From: Eudromia elegans | Taxonomy: Eukaryota; Chordata; Aves; Tinamiformes; Tinamidae | Assembly (NCBI GenBank): GCA_003342815.1 | Contig: PTEX01000032.1 | Location: forward strand, 2,281,665-2,345,664 | DNA: 64,000 nt | Direction of reading: 5' to 3' | Shown here: in pieces, positions 12,501 to 26,200 of the stretch | Layout: each line of letters opens with the position of its first letter | Numbering within the stretch: position 1 is the first letter of the stretch | Notes under the pieces: model-generated | The model's database searches: none | What the model was told of the DNA's origin: nothing | What the model saw: only the letters and a program-made list of their open reading frames with translations | Made by a program: the position numbers and the translations under genes

Positions 12501-15500
12501 TCAAATAGGAAAACCTACTAATATATAAACAAAAAGCCTGGAATCCAAAGTGGTTAGCAATTATCTATTTAATCTTCCGTACAGATTTTAAAAATAGCAT
12601 ACCACGTATGTTCCTTGCACAAAGTTTACACTATGAGTAAAACCAGTTTTCTAATTAAAGGTTAATAAGCACATTAGTGCAAGACTGGACACAGTTAAGA
12701 TGAATAAAATTTTCAAAATTATGGTAGGGCCAAACTATGAATTTCGATTCAGATTTTTGATTCAGATTGCAACTCATCACTCTGAAACCAAAACCCTGGT
12801 AAGGTCCCCTAACATTTGGGGTTTCTTTTCATTAGAACCATGCTCCTTGAGTATACTTCACTTTATTTCTCCCTTAAAACTAAGCTGCTTCCCAAATATT
12901 TTTCCTTAATTTACACAAGATGCAAAGCAGAAAAAGCACAATTCCAACATGGCTCTAATTATGCTCTTTCTCCAATTGGTTCATTGCAGTTCTATAAACA
13001 GTGAAGGCATGAATCAAATTCTTCTTTATATTTGATTTCTCTTGCCATTTTAACATCATAAAGAATGTGAATTCAACACCTTGCTGTCCCCCTCACAGCA
13101 CTCCAGTGGTGTAAGACGACTGTGCACTGGTGCACAGCAGCCCATGCACGCGTTCTTTGGTTGTTATGGCTAAAAGATTTCATTTTAATGAAGTTGTCCT
13201 TATCAGTAAGTTTACGCACCTAAAAAGGAAGATTCCTGTAGACCCACATTGGTCTGTTGATGCCTAGCAAAGTTAAAAGAACACCGAACTCTGTTGGAGA
13301 GGTCTTAAAAGGCTCTCCAGTGATGAAAGGAATTGACTTGAATGAGACATTTGGAGGGATGGGTCACACGCTTATTTGCTCACACAGTAATGAATATATA
13401 CAGTACACACCTACTCTTTCATCTCTCCCAAGAGTTGTCTGCGCTCTCAGTTCAGCTCTGTTCCTACATGTCTTCTTTTGCCTGCACCACCTGACCATCC
13501 ATACATAAACCGCTCAAGTATGTGCTCATCTCTGTGTCTCGGCTGTGTTTCAGCTTCACCTGCACCCTCTCCTCTTTGAGGGGAAGAGGGAGGCAGAGCC
13601 AGGGCCCCTAGGGCCTTGCCACAGCCTTGTCTCAGAGAGCAAGAGTGCCCCTGCCCAGGTGGGAGGAGATGACAAGCAGCCCAGGGCACTGCAGGGCCAT
13701 CGCAGTGACTATGCAAGCACGAGCAACGTGCAGGAGAGGTGGGTGCACGCCTACAACAGCAGCAGCCTGGGCCAGAAAAATAATCAGCCTAGACCCAGCC
13801 CCGGGCACTGGGGCTTACTGTACAACATAAACATATCTTCTTTGGGTACGGCTAGAGAAGCAGCCACATTTTCCCTCCGGAAAGAGGTGGGGAGGAGGAA
13901 AATAAAAAAAGAAACACCTCTCATGTTAAAGATTTAGGAGATTTCTCCTTAACAGTCCCATCTGTCTGCTGGATCACACAGCAGAAATGTGGAAAGTAGA
14001 ACCCTCCAGCATGCAGAGTACTGGTTACACTAGAATAAAACTACATTGATTATGTTATAGTGTGAAACAAAAAGAAAACAAAACAGCAGCACTTGAGAAC
14101 AAGTAATTCAAAGAGAGCAAGATTAGTGCAATTGGAAGACATGGTAAGAGAAACGATGAAATTCAAGATGGACAGAATCGTAATAATTATCTGATTTAGT
14201 ATGTAGATTAATGTATTCTAAACAGGAAAAGATTGAAAGTCAATACTTGGGTTTATTAATTCTGGCAATGATTTCCAGTTCTTACATCTTTCAACAGCAT
14301 GAATGAAACACTCTATGAAGTTACTGACAAAGAACAGGCTTTATTTTTATAAACTGGAAGTTAATAAAAACAGTTTAAGCAAACTGAAATAAACGCAACA
14401 GCAAAATGCTGTACTTCAGCAAAGCACAATTCATGCTTAGAAACAAAGAAAAGGCCATGAATTGTAAATATTATTTACAACAACACTACTTTAAAATAGG
14501 ACATAAGTGGAAAAGATGAAGTATGACCTCCAGTAGTCAAACCTTTAAAAATTATCCTAGAAGTCTCAAATGTTTTGAAGACTCAAATGGCAAAAATAAG
14601 CTACTTTTACATATGTTGCCTGCTTAAAAATTAATCAGTTTAATTCTGCACCGTATATTGCATTTATAGCTCAACCACAGTATTTTCCTCATGCGAAGAC
14701 CAATATTAACTGTAATCTCAGACTGCTCTCTACTGGTAATAAATTATGTTAAAACTCATTAAATATCTGCAATTCCAGAGACATGCAAAGAACTGCACTT
14801 GGCATATATCCTATCTTCGAATCAGTGCACGAATGAGAGCCTTAAGGAGGCAACATGAATATGAAATGAAGGGTAAATGCAAGAGCTTAAGCTAAAACAT
14901 GATTTCACTTTATATTGACGCATCACGGCCCGACTCCTGCTCTCACTGAATTTCATACCAAAACATACAGCTGTCCCAGATTATTTGGTAGAGATCTGAT
15001 CTTTTGAACATAAATAATTCCTTCTGCACTCAACCGTGCTGGGGACTGCAACACAGAAACACACTGGCTGCAAGTACAGCTCATGGACAGTCTTGTCCTT
15101 CTGATACTTCAGCTTTTCACCATCAGAGGTGTCTTTGTGAAAGAGCTCAAACATATGGTTCTTAAATTTGATTTTTTTTTGTTGTTGTTACAACTACAAG
15201 GTGAAAAGTGATGAATCAACTTCATCTTTAACCTTAGCAAATCGCTCCATTGCCTGCAGTGTGGGCTAAAGACCATTTATTATTGACTGGCACTTTTCTG
15301 TATAGTATTTATATAGCATATTTGGTAATAACAGTAAACTGCCCTGTTCTCAGACTCAGTTCTCAGTTACAGTCTTCTCCTGACTTTTTCCTGCCTACTT
15401 CAGGGTTTGACCATATCCTCCTGTCATTGACTGAAACATCTTTTTCATTCCTGGTACGGATCTACAGAAGGAAGGAAAGTAGTTAATGATATGGATTACT

Positions 15501-15528
15501 CACCCTGTCCAGAGCCTGGTGCTCCAGG

Positions 15529-15579
15529 CCATCTTTGGCCTGGATCCATCCAGCCTGGATCCATCTTTGGCCTGGATCC
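15529..15579. repeat. Short direct repeat, 19-bp unit
   Basis: CCATCTTTGGCCTGGATCC occurs at 15529-15547 and again at 15561-15579. A partial third unit (AGCCTGGATCCATC) lies between, giving a small minisatellite. Confidence 0.9.
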
Positions 15580-16639
15580 CTCTATGGTCCTGCTTAATGC
15601 CCTGTTCCACCTGTTGCTCATTTTGTTTCCCACATGTTCGCCAATAACTGCCCAGACATGGGTCTGCTCTCCATAGAGCCATAACCCACCTTCTGTTTTG
15701 TTTCCCCCATGCATTCCTTTTGTGCTCAGATATGTAATTAGCCAACTTTGTTTTTTTCCAAGATTACTGGATGAAATACATATTGTTTTGGTTTTCCTTA
15801 AAGTCTATAGAAGACATTGAAACAAAGAAAAATAAATGCTAAAAAAAATAAGCAAAGACATCACTTCACAAAATAGATCCTCTATAAATCATGGCTATAA
15901 TACAAGTACTAACTTATTTGTTGCCTCCATTCCCATCACATTTACTCAGTGCAAAAATTGCTTGCAAACACACGGATCATATAAAAAATATGAAAACTCC
16001 TACAGGTCTGGAGAGTTTGGAAACACCTCTCATCATGTGATCTTGCTTCCACTAAACTGAACTAGATTCAGGTCATTTTATAGTGTCATAAGAATTTTAA
16101 TTACCTAAGTTTAAGTTGTTCCATGACTTCAGAATAATTTAGACAGTGTTTGGAACCTCCTAAGTTTGGCACCTATTACAGCCTGTGCCCAAACTTCATA
16201 GCATTGCACGATGCAACCATTCCCAACAGTATAGAAGGATAAGCCTGAAGATAACTTCTCAGGTGGACCCTTACACTGAAGTCAGACCACTTAGCTGTGT
16301 TCAAGGAATCCAAAAATCAAGGCGAGATCTAACTTCAGAAATAAAGCACAATTCCATTGTGTAAGAGATACGGCCTTCTTTTCTTCTGAATTTCAGAAGA
16401 CTGAGTTACCCCAGCTGGGAATACCATCCTGTTGAAGCAACTTGTCTGAAAACACTTCTTCCCTCTAGTCTCGTGATAGGAAATGGATGATTATTTTAAA
16501 TTTCCCAGACAATGCACCATTATGTGGCGAGCCGTTCAGGAAGCAGGGCAATGTAGAACATGCAGCTCAGCATTGAGTTACACAGCACCGAATCACAAGA
16601 GCAATGAAAAAGGATGCACTGTCAGAAAATTTAATACAC

Positions 16640-17200
16640 TTTTTTCAAAAATAAAAAGAAAAATCAAACCCAGGCATTGTTCCAACCATCAGGCAAACAA
16701 CTCAGGTTGCAGAATTTACTGCCCAATTATTATGTGACCAGTTATTGGACAGAGTTGACAAATATTTCCTCCGCTCTCCACTGCTTTGGAATTGGCACCG
16801 TTCTTTTGCCTTTTGGAAGAGATGAAGCTCTTGCCAGACTGCTTGGCACTGCTCTAATTGACGATTTCAGGGCAGTAAATTAGCAGGGTTTTTCATGTTG
16901 TTTTACTTCTAATTTTAATCAGACATACAGCCGCTTGGCACACCAAGCCACACACTCTCCCATGCAAGTTCACAGTGCCTCCATAAAAATGCCCTCAATG
17001 AAATGTAACTTAACTTTAAGAGAGTCACACAAAAGCAATGTGCTGACTAAATGCGCTAGTACGGTGCATTGAGAGACTGTGAATTCCAATTTCAGCCATG
17101 CCAGTCATTTGGCATTAAAATATGCACCAGCTGTGAGTGTTTGGATCTCGATAAGTCAGAGTGTGCTGGAAAGCTGACAAGATACTGCTGTGAAAATGTT
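16640..17200. promoter_or_regulatory. Possible distal regulatory element
   Basis: Non-coding stretch of balanced composition with four TTGGCA half-sites of the NFI type (16792, 16843, 16935, 17109), one arranged as TTGGCACACCAA, plus homeodomain-like TAATT cores and a TGACA motif. It lacks repeats and open frames. This is only a motif-based suggestion, and chance clustering is quite possible. Confidence 0.2.
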
Positions 17201-20200
17201 TCCAGCCCCTAATCTCTGCTCTGTCTCTTCTTTTCATATTTTGCTGCCCATGTTGGTGCATAATGCAGGGAGAAATAAATGCAAAATCCCAGGAAGATGG
17301 GCATGGGGTGACACCAAATATTTATGGAACGTCTAAGATAGTGTTGCCACTCACGCAGCTCTGGACTCTGCTTTGATGGGTTATCTCTGGTCAACCTTCA
17401 TAAATTGCTAATTTATTTTCCTCACAAGAGGCAAAGTTCCACATTAGTAGAACTGGGAGACAAACATTGCTGTGAAAGGGATGAAGAGTGGGAGTGAAAT
17501 TCCACAGGGAGTCCTTCAAAGTAGGACACAAGCTACTGTCAAAGGATGTGAAAAATGAGTCATGATGAGGAAATATTTTTTGGACTGATTTATCAGTAGA
17601 GCATATCATTCTGTAAACTCTGTTTTGAGCAAATATTTCTCTCACCCCCTCTCCTTTGCTCTATTATTTATTCATATGCACATTAAGTCTCATGCACAAG
17701 CAGCCAGATTCCAACCTGCTGAGGAGAGCAAAGTGGCACGCTCCCCATCTGTTCTCCTGAGCCAACAAGATGCTCTGGATCTTACCCTACCTTTCTAGAG
17801 TCAAGCTCTTCCTCTCTCACATAGAACATCTTCCCAGCCATGCAACAAGGGTAAACATGAGGGGGAAGGGTTGAATTTCACTTCACAGCCTGATCTTTTG
17901 AAGTAGAAAGCTGAAAAGAGGCTGCCTAAAAGCCAGCAGTCACTGTCTATTGTGCAGCAGTCAGTCCTGCTTTGAGGTTGAGTTGAGCATGACACCATGA
18001 ACCTCCTCCGGCTGGTTTCAGAAGATGCAAGAAAGAATGACAGGCAAAAGCAGGAATGCTTCAGCCTGCACTCAAAGTACTTCTTCCCCACTTCTTTGCA
18101 AACACCAGGTAGAGAGGACACATGAGGCTGGCCAGCAGGAAGGCAAGAACAGGGAGCCCTCCTCTGTCTGGGTGGAGAGGACAACACAGAGAGTAGAGGC
18201 TCACACAGGACCTATGAGACCACTTCGTGCCAACATAAGACATTAGAACTCTAGATGCAATTCTTAAAGGAGGCAGGATTGTAGCTTTAGCTCAGGATAT
18301 TTTAGCAATGTGAAGTCCTCATAAACCCCCTGGTCTGGAAAGGATTGCATCCATCGAGGTGGAGCGATCAAGTTTCAGAATCATGCATATATTCAAAGAT
18401 GCAACTACATTCCACCTCTGGAACCATTCCCCACTATTTCCAAGATGCAACTTTGGCTAGAAACCTTCTCTACATATTACTTGCTCACAATTTTGATAAA
18501 ATATTAAGTATGTGGAAGATACTAATTATAAAACCTGGCATTAAGAAAACACTACATTCATTTCCCCCCAAGAAAACTCTGCAGGAAAAGAAAAAAAAAA
18601 GTAAACTAAGGTATACGCACAAAAATATGAGCTTGCCAAAGTGGTGCTTTATAATCCAAATAACATTCCACAAATGCAAAGGTCAAGCTACAAAAAAAAT
18701 GAGGAAAACTGAAGAGAAGTCATTTGATAAAGCAGATCACAGATTCTTCCCCTCAGACAGAGAGGGAGAAGGAGAGAGTCAGAGAGGTAACTCTTACAAT
18801 ACCAGAAAGTAAAGAAGTAATTGGGTGCAACAGCTAAATCCAGAGGAGTTTCCTCCTTTTAAGTCAAGCTCAATGTAGGAAAGACAGCGCAAACTAATCA
18901 TGATGTAAATCCACAATGAGTGATGATGCTAAAATAGTGTGCTGCGTAAACAATAATTTTGAAATTCCCCCTTCGTATCAGCACTGATCTATTTTATGCA
19001 CTCCAGAAGTATAAAACTCAAATGATATTTTTGTACTAATGAGTGTCTTCTACTTTTTAATCAAAGAATAAATTAAAGCATTTTCAAAAGCAAGCCAGCC
19101 TCATTAATTAGTTCCATTAAAATGTAAAAGATGAACACATACATTTGCTTTTCACTTTGGACTTGCAGCTCTTTACCTTAAATATCCTATCATGTGTTAT
19201 AACAGACATGGCTGGAAACAACCTGTATTAATAATCCTTGATGCTTCTCTTTTGATAAATTCTAAACAATTGAAAGAAGAATTTTCTAAACTCTAAATAC
19301 GTAGGCTCAGGCTTTCACACGGGACATTTGAGGGAATTTCAGCCAAAGCATTTTTGCCTTTTCCAGAGACAAGACAGGACAAAATACAGTATTTCATCTG
19401 TGTCAAGAAAATCTAGCAATTGGTTCTTGAATGTCAGAAAAAATTGTAAAAGGCCAGAAAAATCTAAGATCCCGTAAACTTTGTGTTTCAAACACACTTC
19501 TCACTGAACCTCTGAAAATTCATCTGCATTTTGGCAGTTATAATCCCTTCTATTTTTCACATTCCAGTTTATTCATCAAAGCTCTGCTCAGTCTTTCAGC
19601 TTCATTTCTTGACTGTGCCAAGCTGTGAGAAAGAACCAGGACAGAGATTCCGCTGACGGTCCAGTTGAATATAGTGACTTGGACTATAGACTCCCTCCTC
19701 TATCAGCTTGGAAACTCCACTGGTTCATGATAAAAATTACAACTCTCCACAGCATTTCCCCATGAAGACAGGAATAACAAACAACCTGGTCAGCTACTCC
19801 CAGTTGACTGGAACGCTGGAGATCTCTGTGGCTTTAGATCCTTCAATTTTTCCATCGATACCTTCACCAGGTATTAGGACGATGCCTCCAGACAGAATTG
19901 CTACATTTTCAGTTCTGTTTTCAAAAGCTAGAGAATCACCCAAACCAAATACTTGCACACTGTTTTCTAGAATAGCTTTTGATGGGCACAGTGATCTTTC
20001 AAAACTGAGAAAATGTCCAATTTAAGGTTCCCTCTCCAAACATAAGCCCTTCCTTTATTTATAAATATTACGCTGGTCTCCCCACTTTCCCCACAGGACC
20101 AGTTTCATCCACTGCACTGCAAGAATCACATTCACCAAATGAGCAACAATTCAATAACCTCTCCTTCTGTCACTGCTCATTATTGGTCTAGAGGCCTTAT

Positions 20201-23200
20201 TTTTAGCATACTATTTAAACCAAATTCTAAAATCAGTGTTGTCTCTTCATGTTTGCCCGTGCAGTATCAGAGCATTTCCAACACACTAATTGACTTATTT
20301 TAACAGATTCCCTGTGAGATAAGGGACTTTATTATTCTCATTTTGAAATGACAACAAACTAATGCACAGATACTATTTTGTATTTGTGGCATAAACTTAT
20401 GGAGAAGCTCTACAGTAAAAGGCAAGCGAGTACTGGGGGAAATAAAAGCCCTATATGTTTTGCTACCGATCACATTCACAAATTGGAAAATTAGATCAGT
20501 GTCTAATGTTGCATTTCTATACACAATCAATTGAACTTACAGTGAGATGAGCCTCATTACTTACAAGATGCCAAAAAATCTTGTGCATACAGATTAACAG
20601 CCTGGTTTGCAAAGCTCTATCTGCTTATTAGGACACATGCTCACTTAGAGCAAAGGAAATGTATAAATGTTAATAAGAACAACAGAAGTTGCTCAAGATC
20701 AAATACAGCCTAAGGGAGCCAATGCTGGTATATCAGCCTGGTTTGCGCCAAACGCCCAGAAAGTTGCTCCCCTTCCATACACCCTTTGCAATTTAGATCA
20801 CTTGTGCAGGCTGCCGGAGTCTCCCTGCAGCTCCAGAGCCCCCTCCCGGTGCGTGCAGATGTGCGTGCTACAGGCAGGCTGCAGCAGCTGTGCTTTTCAT
20901 GAGAGAGGCAATTCCATTAAACTAACAGCTGTGAACGGAGCAAAAAATTTACTTTACTCTGACTTTATTTTCTGTGCTTTTATCTACTTACGTTTACCGA
21001 ATAAAGCAATTTGAGTCTGATTTTATTGTCTTATCCGTCAGCCTAACAGGTGTCCCAGTCGCGGGAGTCACCAGTAGACGCGCGTCTTCTCTGAAGCTGA
21101 AGGAACAGCTTCAGACCTTTCTCATTCTATGTCAAACAAAAGGATACTTCACAGAGGACAACTCAAAGCAATGCGTTTTGTTTTTTCCATATTCATAAAC
21201 ATTAACTGATAAAACCCAGGCAGCTATTATCATAAATGTAGAAAAAGCATAAAAATGGAATTGCACAGAGTGAACGTCCTAAACGCTGTCCTTGTTATAC
21301 TAAGTCCTCGTCTGTGTGGGCTGACAGTACCATCACATTTACTGCCTGCTGACAGCTGAGTAAGAAGGGTAACACTATGATACAGAGGTGTCAAGATGGC
21401 TGAAATTAATAATGGCATGTGTGGCATTTGCCTTGTTGACTCAGCTGACTCAGGTGAGTTAGAGGAGCAGTATAGTACGACAGTTATCAGCACTGCAATT
21501 TAGCATGAGGCAAAGACACTCCTTTCGGGAAATATTTCTGATGCTTTCTTAGAAAATGCATATTTTATACTAGTCCTTCAGATGAAAATACCATTTTCCT
21601 GCACAAGCATGTGTTTTATTACAGGTGAGAAAAATGTAGTGGAGATGGAGCTACTCAGAAGGAGAGTGGCCAAGTAAATGATTTAGAATTCTGAATTATG
21701 ATGCTCTGTTCTCATTTCCCTGCTCTAACCAAGAGACACTACGCCATGAAAAATAAAGGCCGTTTAGTGTTCCAACAAATGGCATCCTTTTAGAGCTCAG
21801 TAGCTGCTACTGAGCTGAACAGCAAGATGACTCAGAATCAGACTATTAGACTGAGGATAGAATCCAGAAACTCCAGTATCAAAAGAGCATATGTCTATAG
21901 CTTGTTCTGAGGAGAGATGGTTCAGCACAAACACTAGAGGATGTGATTTCAAGTTGAGAGGCTCCAGTTCCATCCAGATAGGATAACAGTAGCTCTCTGC
22001 CCTACCTTTTATCCCTCGCAATGGCTTTATGTGCTCTATTCCAGATTAAAGGTGAAAGGACCTTGATATTTAAGAATATATTAACAGAAAAAGAATTTAT
22101 ATAATAAATTTAGTTTGCTGTAAGAGATTATGGTGTTATCCTGAGGTCAGTAAACACACACAGGTGACAGATCTATTTTTCTGAACCACACAGTAAGGAC
22201 AAGATCATCTCCTAACAAAATTGCTCCAATAGAGATGAATCAAAATTTGGATCAAGAATGTCACATTCTTCATTTTGAGGAACAAAAGGCAGAACCTTCT
22301 GTCTTACCCAGAGAACTGCTAAATTCTTTGCATTTGCTTTCCCTCAGGGACCTCTTGAGATCAGTCCAGATCTTCAGAGGTTGGCAGGAGGCCTAGGACA
22401 CCCATGACAATGAGCATACTGAGCTATTGACAGGGATACCAGGGCTTCCTACATAAATCCTATTTTCTTCACATCCAAGAACACTAAATTCTTGCTGAAT
22501 GTTGTTTAACAACACTAATACAAATGCTGACTCTACTGCAACAAACTCCAATGATTCTTTATTAGATTCTGACTAGAACTGTGCAAATAATGAATTTCCT
22601 TGGAACACCCATGTTTCAGAAGAGCCTGCTGGGAGCTGGATCATCTCAGGCTGAGCAAGACACTGAATGGAAGCCTCTCATACTCTAGGTATGTACTCTG
22701 ACCACGAGCTGTTATGTAAGCACTCATCTGCTCTCCTTCTGGATGTATTTTCAAAGGCGGAGAGGGGGCAAGCAAACCATTGTCAAACTTGGCCACCACC
22801 CACTGCTCTCCAGAACGCCTCCCTCAAAGTCTACTGAATCAATGGAAGTCCCTCCCTCAACCCTAGCAATACTAATGCAGCCACATTAAGATTTTTACCT
22901 TTTTCAGAGGTTTTATAAGCCCTGCAGCTCATTATTGCTGTAAGGACTTTGCAGCCTGATCTCGTATCCAACAGAGCAAACGACAATATTCCCACTGGCC
23001 ACTCAAGAACACAATAAGTAGTTGCTTAAATCCTGTATTCACAGCCTCCATTGAACAGGATTTTACCGCAACAACCAGCAAACATTACACAACTGCAAAC
23101 CACAAGAAACAGGCTTTGCTACTGCCAAGTTAATTAGAAAGGTGCTGTACCAAGCTGTTGTAACAAACTTAATAATGGCAAATCATGAGAAATTCTGAAA

Positions 23201-26200
23201 GACTTGAAACAGATTTTGCAAAATCATCATTCTTACTGGTTATTATATGGAGAAAATACGTATCTCTGAGAAACTCTTCAAACTGTCTTCAGTTCAAACT
23301 TCTGGCCTTTCTATTTCTCTGGATCAGCTTGAGCCAAGCCTGTGTTCAGCTAAGGAATGAGTAGTGCCTTGCTTCAGCTGAAACCAGGAGATTATTAACC
23401 TAACCAGGTGTATTAAAAAAAAAAAAAATGGAGACAGAGACTTGCTAAAGGCAGACAAGTTAATGCAGGGCAGTTTTTAAGTTACACTGAAGGAAGAAAA
23501 GAAAAGCTTTCTTTTTTTAACACAGGTGAAAACATTACGCTTAGACTTATGTCTCTATCTACATCTGCATGCCTATCTATGCCCTACATAGTTAGGGTTC
23601 AGCTTGAACTTTTCTTCCTGGTTTAAAAATACTCTGCCAGGCTATCAGTTACAGGAAAAGGCAAACTACCAAAACTTCTCAAGTATCCTAGACAGGCTTA
23701 CATACATTAGCTTACTGAAACGTGCATACAAGAGAGAAGAAAAAAATTTGTCGCATTTGTCATATTTTGGTTTTCGGTGCACGATTCCTACAGACAAAGA
23801 AACACGAGGTTGTTAGTCAATGCATTCATGCTACCTGAACATCTTGCCTTTTTAGTGAAGTTTCAACGTATGAGCAATATCAACATCTGTTTCAAGGATC
23901 TCTGCTGGAATTGTAGCTTCGCACAGCCAAATTGCCTATGCTTCCACTGAGGAAATGGCCATTTATTTTATGCAGCCATCTGGGCTCTAAATAGTATGTT
24001 TTGTCATTTGTGGTCTTGTTTTCGAGGGTTTCTTAGATGAAATTTGATGCCTTCATAACTTACTTCTTCTGTAAATGGCATTTTTTAAGTAATCAAACTT
24101 GTGAATAAATGTTTCATAAAAAGCTTACAACATCAGTACCAATTCATAAATATTTTGGATCTACAGCCAAATTCTAATTACAACAGCTTTGATGGTCTAC
24201 GTTTCTTTTTTCCTCTGCAAAATATTATGTAAAAATTGTCTTTGAAAAACCCTCTCCACGCTAGATGAATGACACATGCTATTGCAGAATGCAATACCTC
24301 AGGGTGATACTGATAAGTCATATGCAACGTTTGAACTAGGGCTATTACAGCCTAGGAGCCCAGGCTCCTTCTCTTCAAGCAAAGAGACTAATGCTAATAT
24401 CTGACAGCAGAAACAGATACTCATAAACCCTTACGTATGGTCTACAGTAGACAGGAATTGACTTACAACACCCTTGCGCAGATAAAGGTAGAAATGCAAA
24501 TAGTTTTATCTCACTTCATACTATATATTCTCAGATATCCCTCAATTGGCTTTAATATTGGAGCTACCCATCGCAAATCAGAAAGCATCAATAAACTTGG
24601 ACGGCCTCTTACCAGGACAGTTTGAACTACCAAGGCGCAGGTGAGAATAACACACCTCCTAACCCACGTTTGCCACAATTACAAACCAGTGTGTACTTTG
24701 CCATGGACCTTACTGCCCGACACGAGGACTCAGGAGCAGAACCCTAAGCCCCGCTCCGATTCTCTCATTGCTCTTCAGATGTACAACCAACGTTCCCCTT
24801 TCACCAATGAGAAGGGAATCCTCTTTGGCAAGGATCTAGCAGCCCAACTTTCCACACAAGCCCAAAGATCCTCCTCCCAGCAATCTGCTATTCTCTGTCT
24901 TATGCTAGATCTCTTCCCTCCCCACCTTCTCCCATCAAAGGGGCTTCTCTCTCTTTTCCCCACCATGAGTTTATTTTCTTCCCACTGTAATTTGCTTTGT
25001 CAAAAGAAGGAGCCCAATCACAAGACCAGCCAACATTAACCAAGGTGCCTTTGTAAAGCAGTGAAGGGATAAAGCAAGCAACATGCTATGCCAGAAACAA
25101 GCAGGAAGGGAACTAGAGAGGAGGTTAAACCAGGTAATATGACCTTGCACAACTTACTCTCCTCCCTACCAAAGTCTCATCACCAAGAAGGGACAGCCAT
25201 AATCCTGTTCTCTTCCTGCTTTATCAGCTTTACTATATCTAATCTTATAGGCCCTAAACATAGGTTTCAAATATAAGGAGACACAGAAAACAACACTCTC
25301 AAAACCCTAGATAAAGCATTTTATTCCACTTACCTTGAGTGCCATTTCACTCACACTCCTTGAAAATTCAGCACAGCCTCTCCTGTCTCTGCTCTTTTGT
25401 TCTTTACTTTCTTTTCACTCCGGCTCAGCAGCCTAATTATCAGGTTCATCTCCTTCACCTGGAGCAGCCACCACCTGTTTTCCATGCAGTTCTCTCAATC
25501 TCTTCGAAGCTATGTTTTAAAACCTCTTCTCTCAAGAAAGCTTTTATATAACCAGTACACCTTCAGAGACATGATACCAAAGATTAACACAGAAAATAAC
25601 ACAGAAAACCCAAAGCCTATTATTTTCAAATAGAATGCAAAAATGGAGTATTAAATGAATAACCTAGGACTGTAAGTAGTGCCCCAAACCCCATACACCT
25701 TAATTCAATACTGGACTTTACTAGAAGTGGCAAGTGGTATTCTTTCCTCCAAAGAATCATTCTGTTTCAAGCAGTTCTTTTTCAGTCTATAAAACCACAA
25801 CTTGCACAGAAGGAGAAGGCTATCACAAATGTAGAGCAGTGAACTAATAACACACTTGCCTGCCGAGATTTCCAGAATATCTGCATGAAGACAATCAAAT
25901 GCTGGATCTTTTTCAGCTGCTTGCCTGCATGAATCTAGTACTATTTTCTTCACCTGAGGTTCAGTTCCGAGTGGCAGATTTCTCCCCTTGCTCAGCAGTA
26001 GGAAATGGGGGTAAATCATGTTCTATGCCATGTCAGGAGCTTTGGCTTTAGGGAGATTTCAACCTCTCTTCAGTTTTGCCTGTGATATAAGCAGTGGTTT
26101 TCAATGCACTGAGTGTCATTTAACTGAAGCTGTTGAGCTCAAAACAGCTAAGAAGAGGATAATGATTTCCGAGATAGAGGAAGCCAGGCTGGATGGTCTT

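Larger units (their letters stand above)
7106..16600. other. Intergenic DNA, no gene supported
   Basis: AT-rich with local simple repeats: an A-rich tract (8463-8495), a duplicated 20-mer around GTTTGCATGAAGC (about 9518-9556) and a duplicated 19-mer (15529-15579). A less AT-rich patch at 13545-13830 has open frames but no recognisable product. No exon chain or RNA gene was found. Confidence 0.45.

Noticed and set aside
13545..13937. 130-codon plus-strand frame in a GC-richer patch
   Set aside because: Competing open frames on both strands reflect base composition; nothing recognisable.
18345..18812. 155-codon plus-strand frame, longest uninterrupted one outside repeats
   Set aside because: Composition is Lys/Ser-rich translation of A-rich DNA, with no recognisable domain and no supporting splice or promoter context.
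24641..25039. 132-codon plus-strand frame
   Set aside because: Pyrimidine-rich sequence giving Pro/Leu/Ser-rich translation; no known family.
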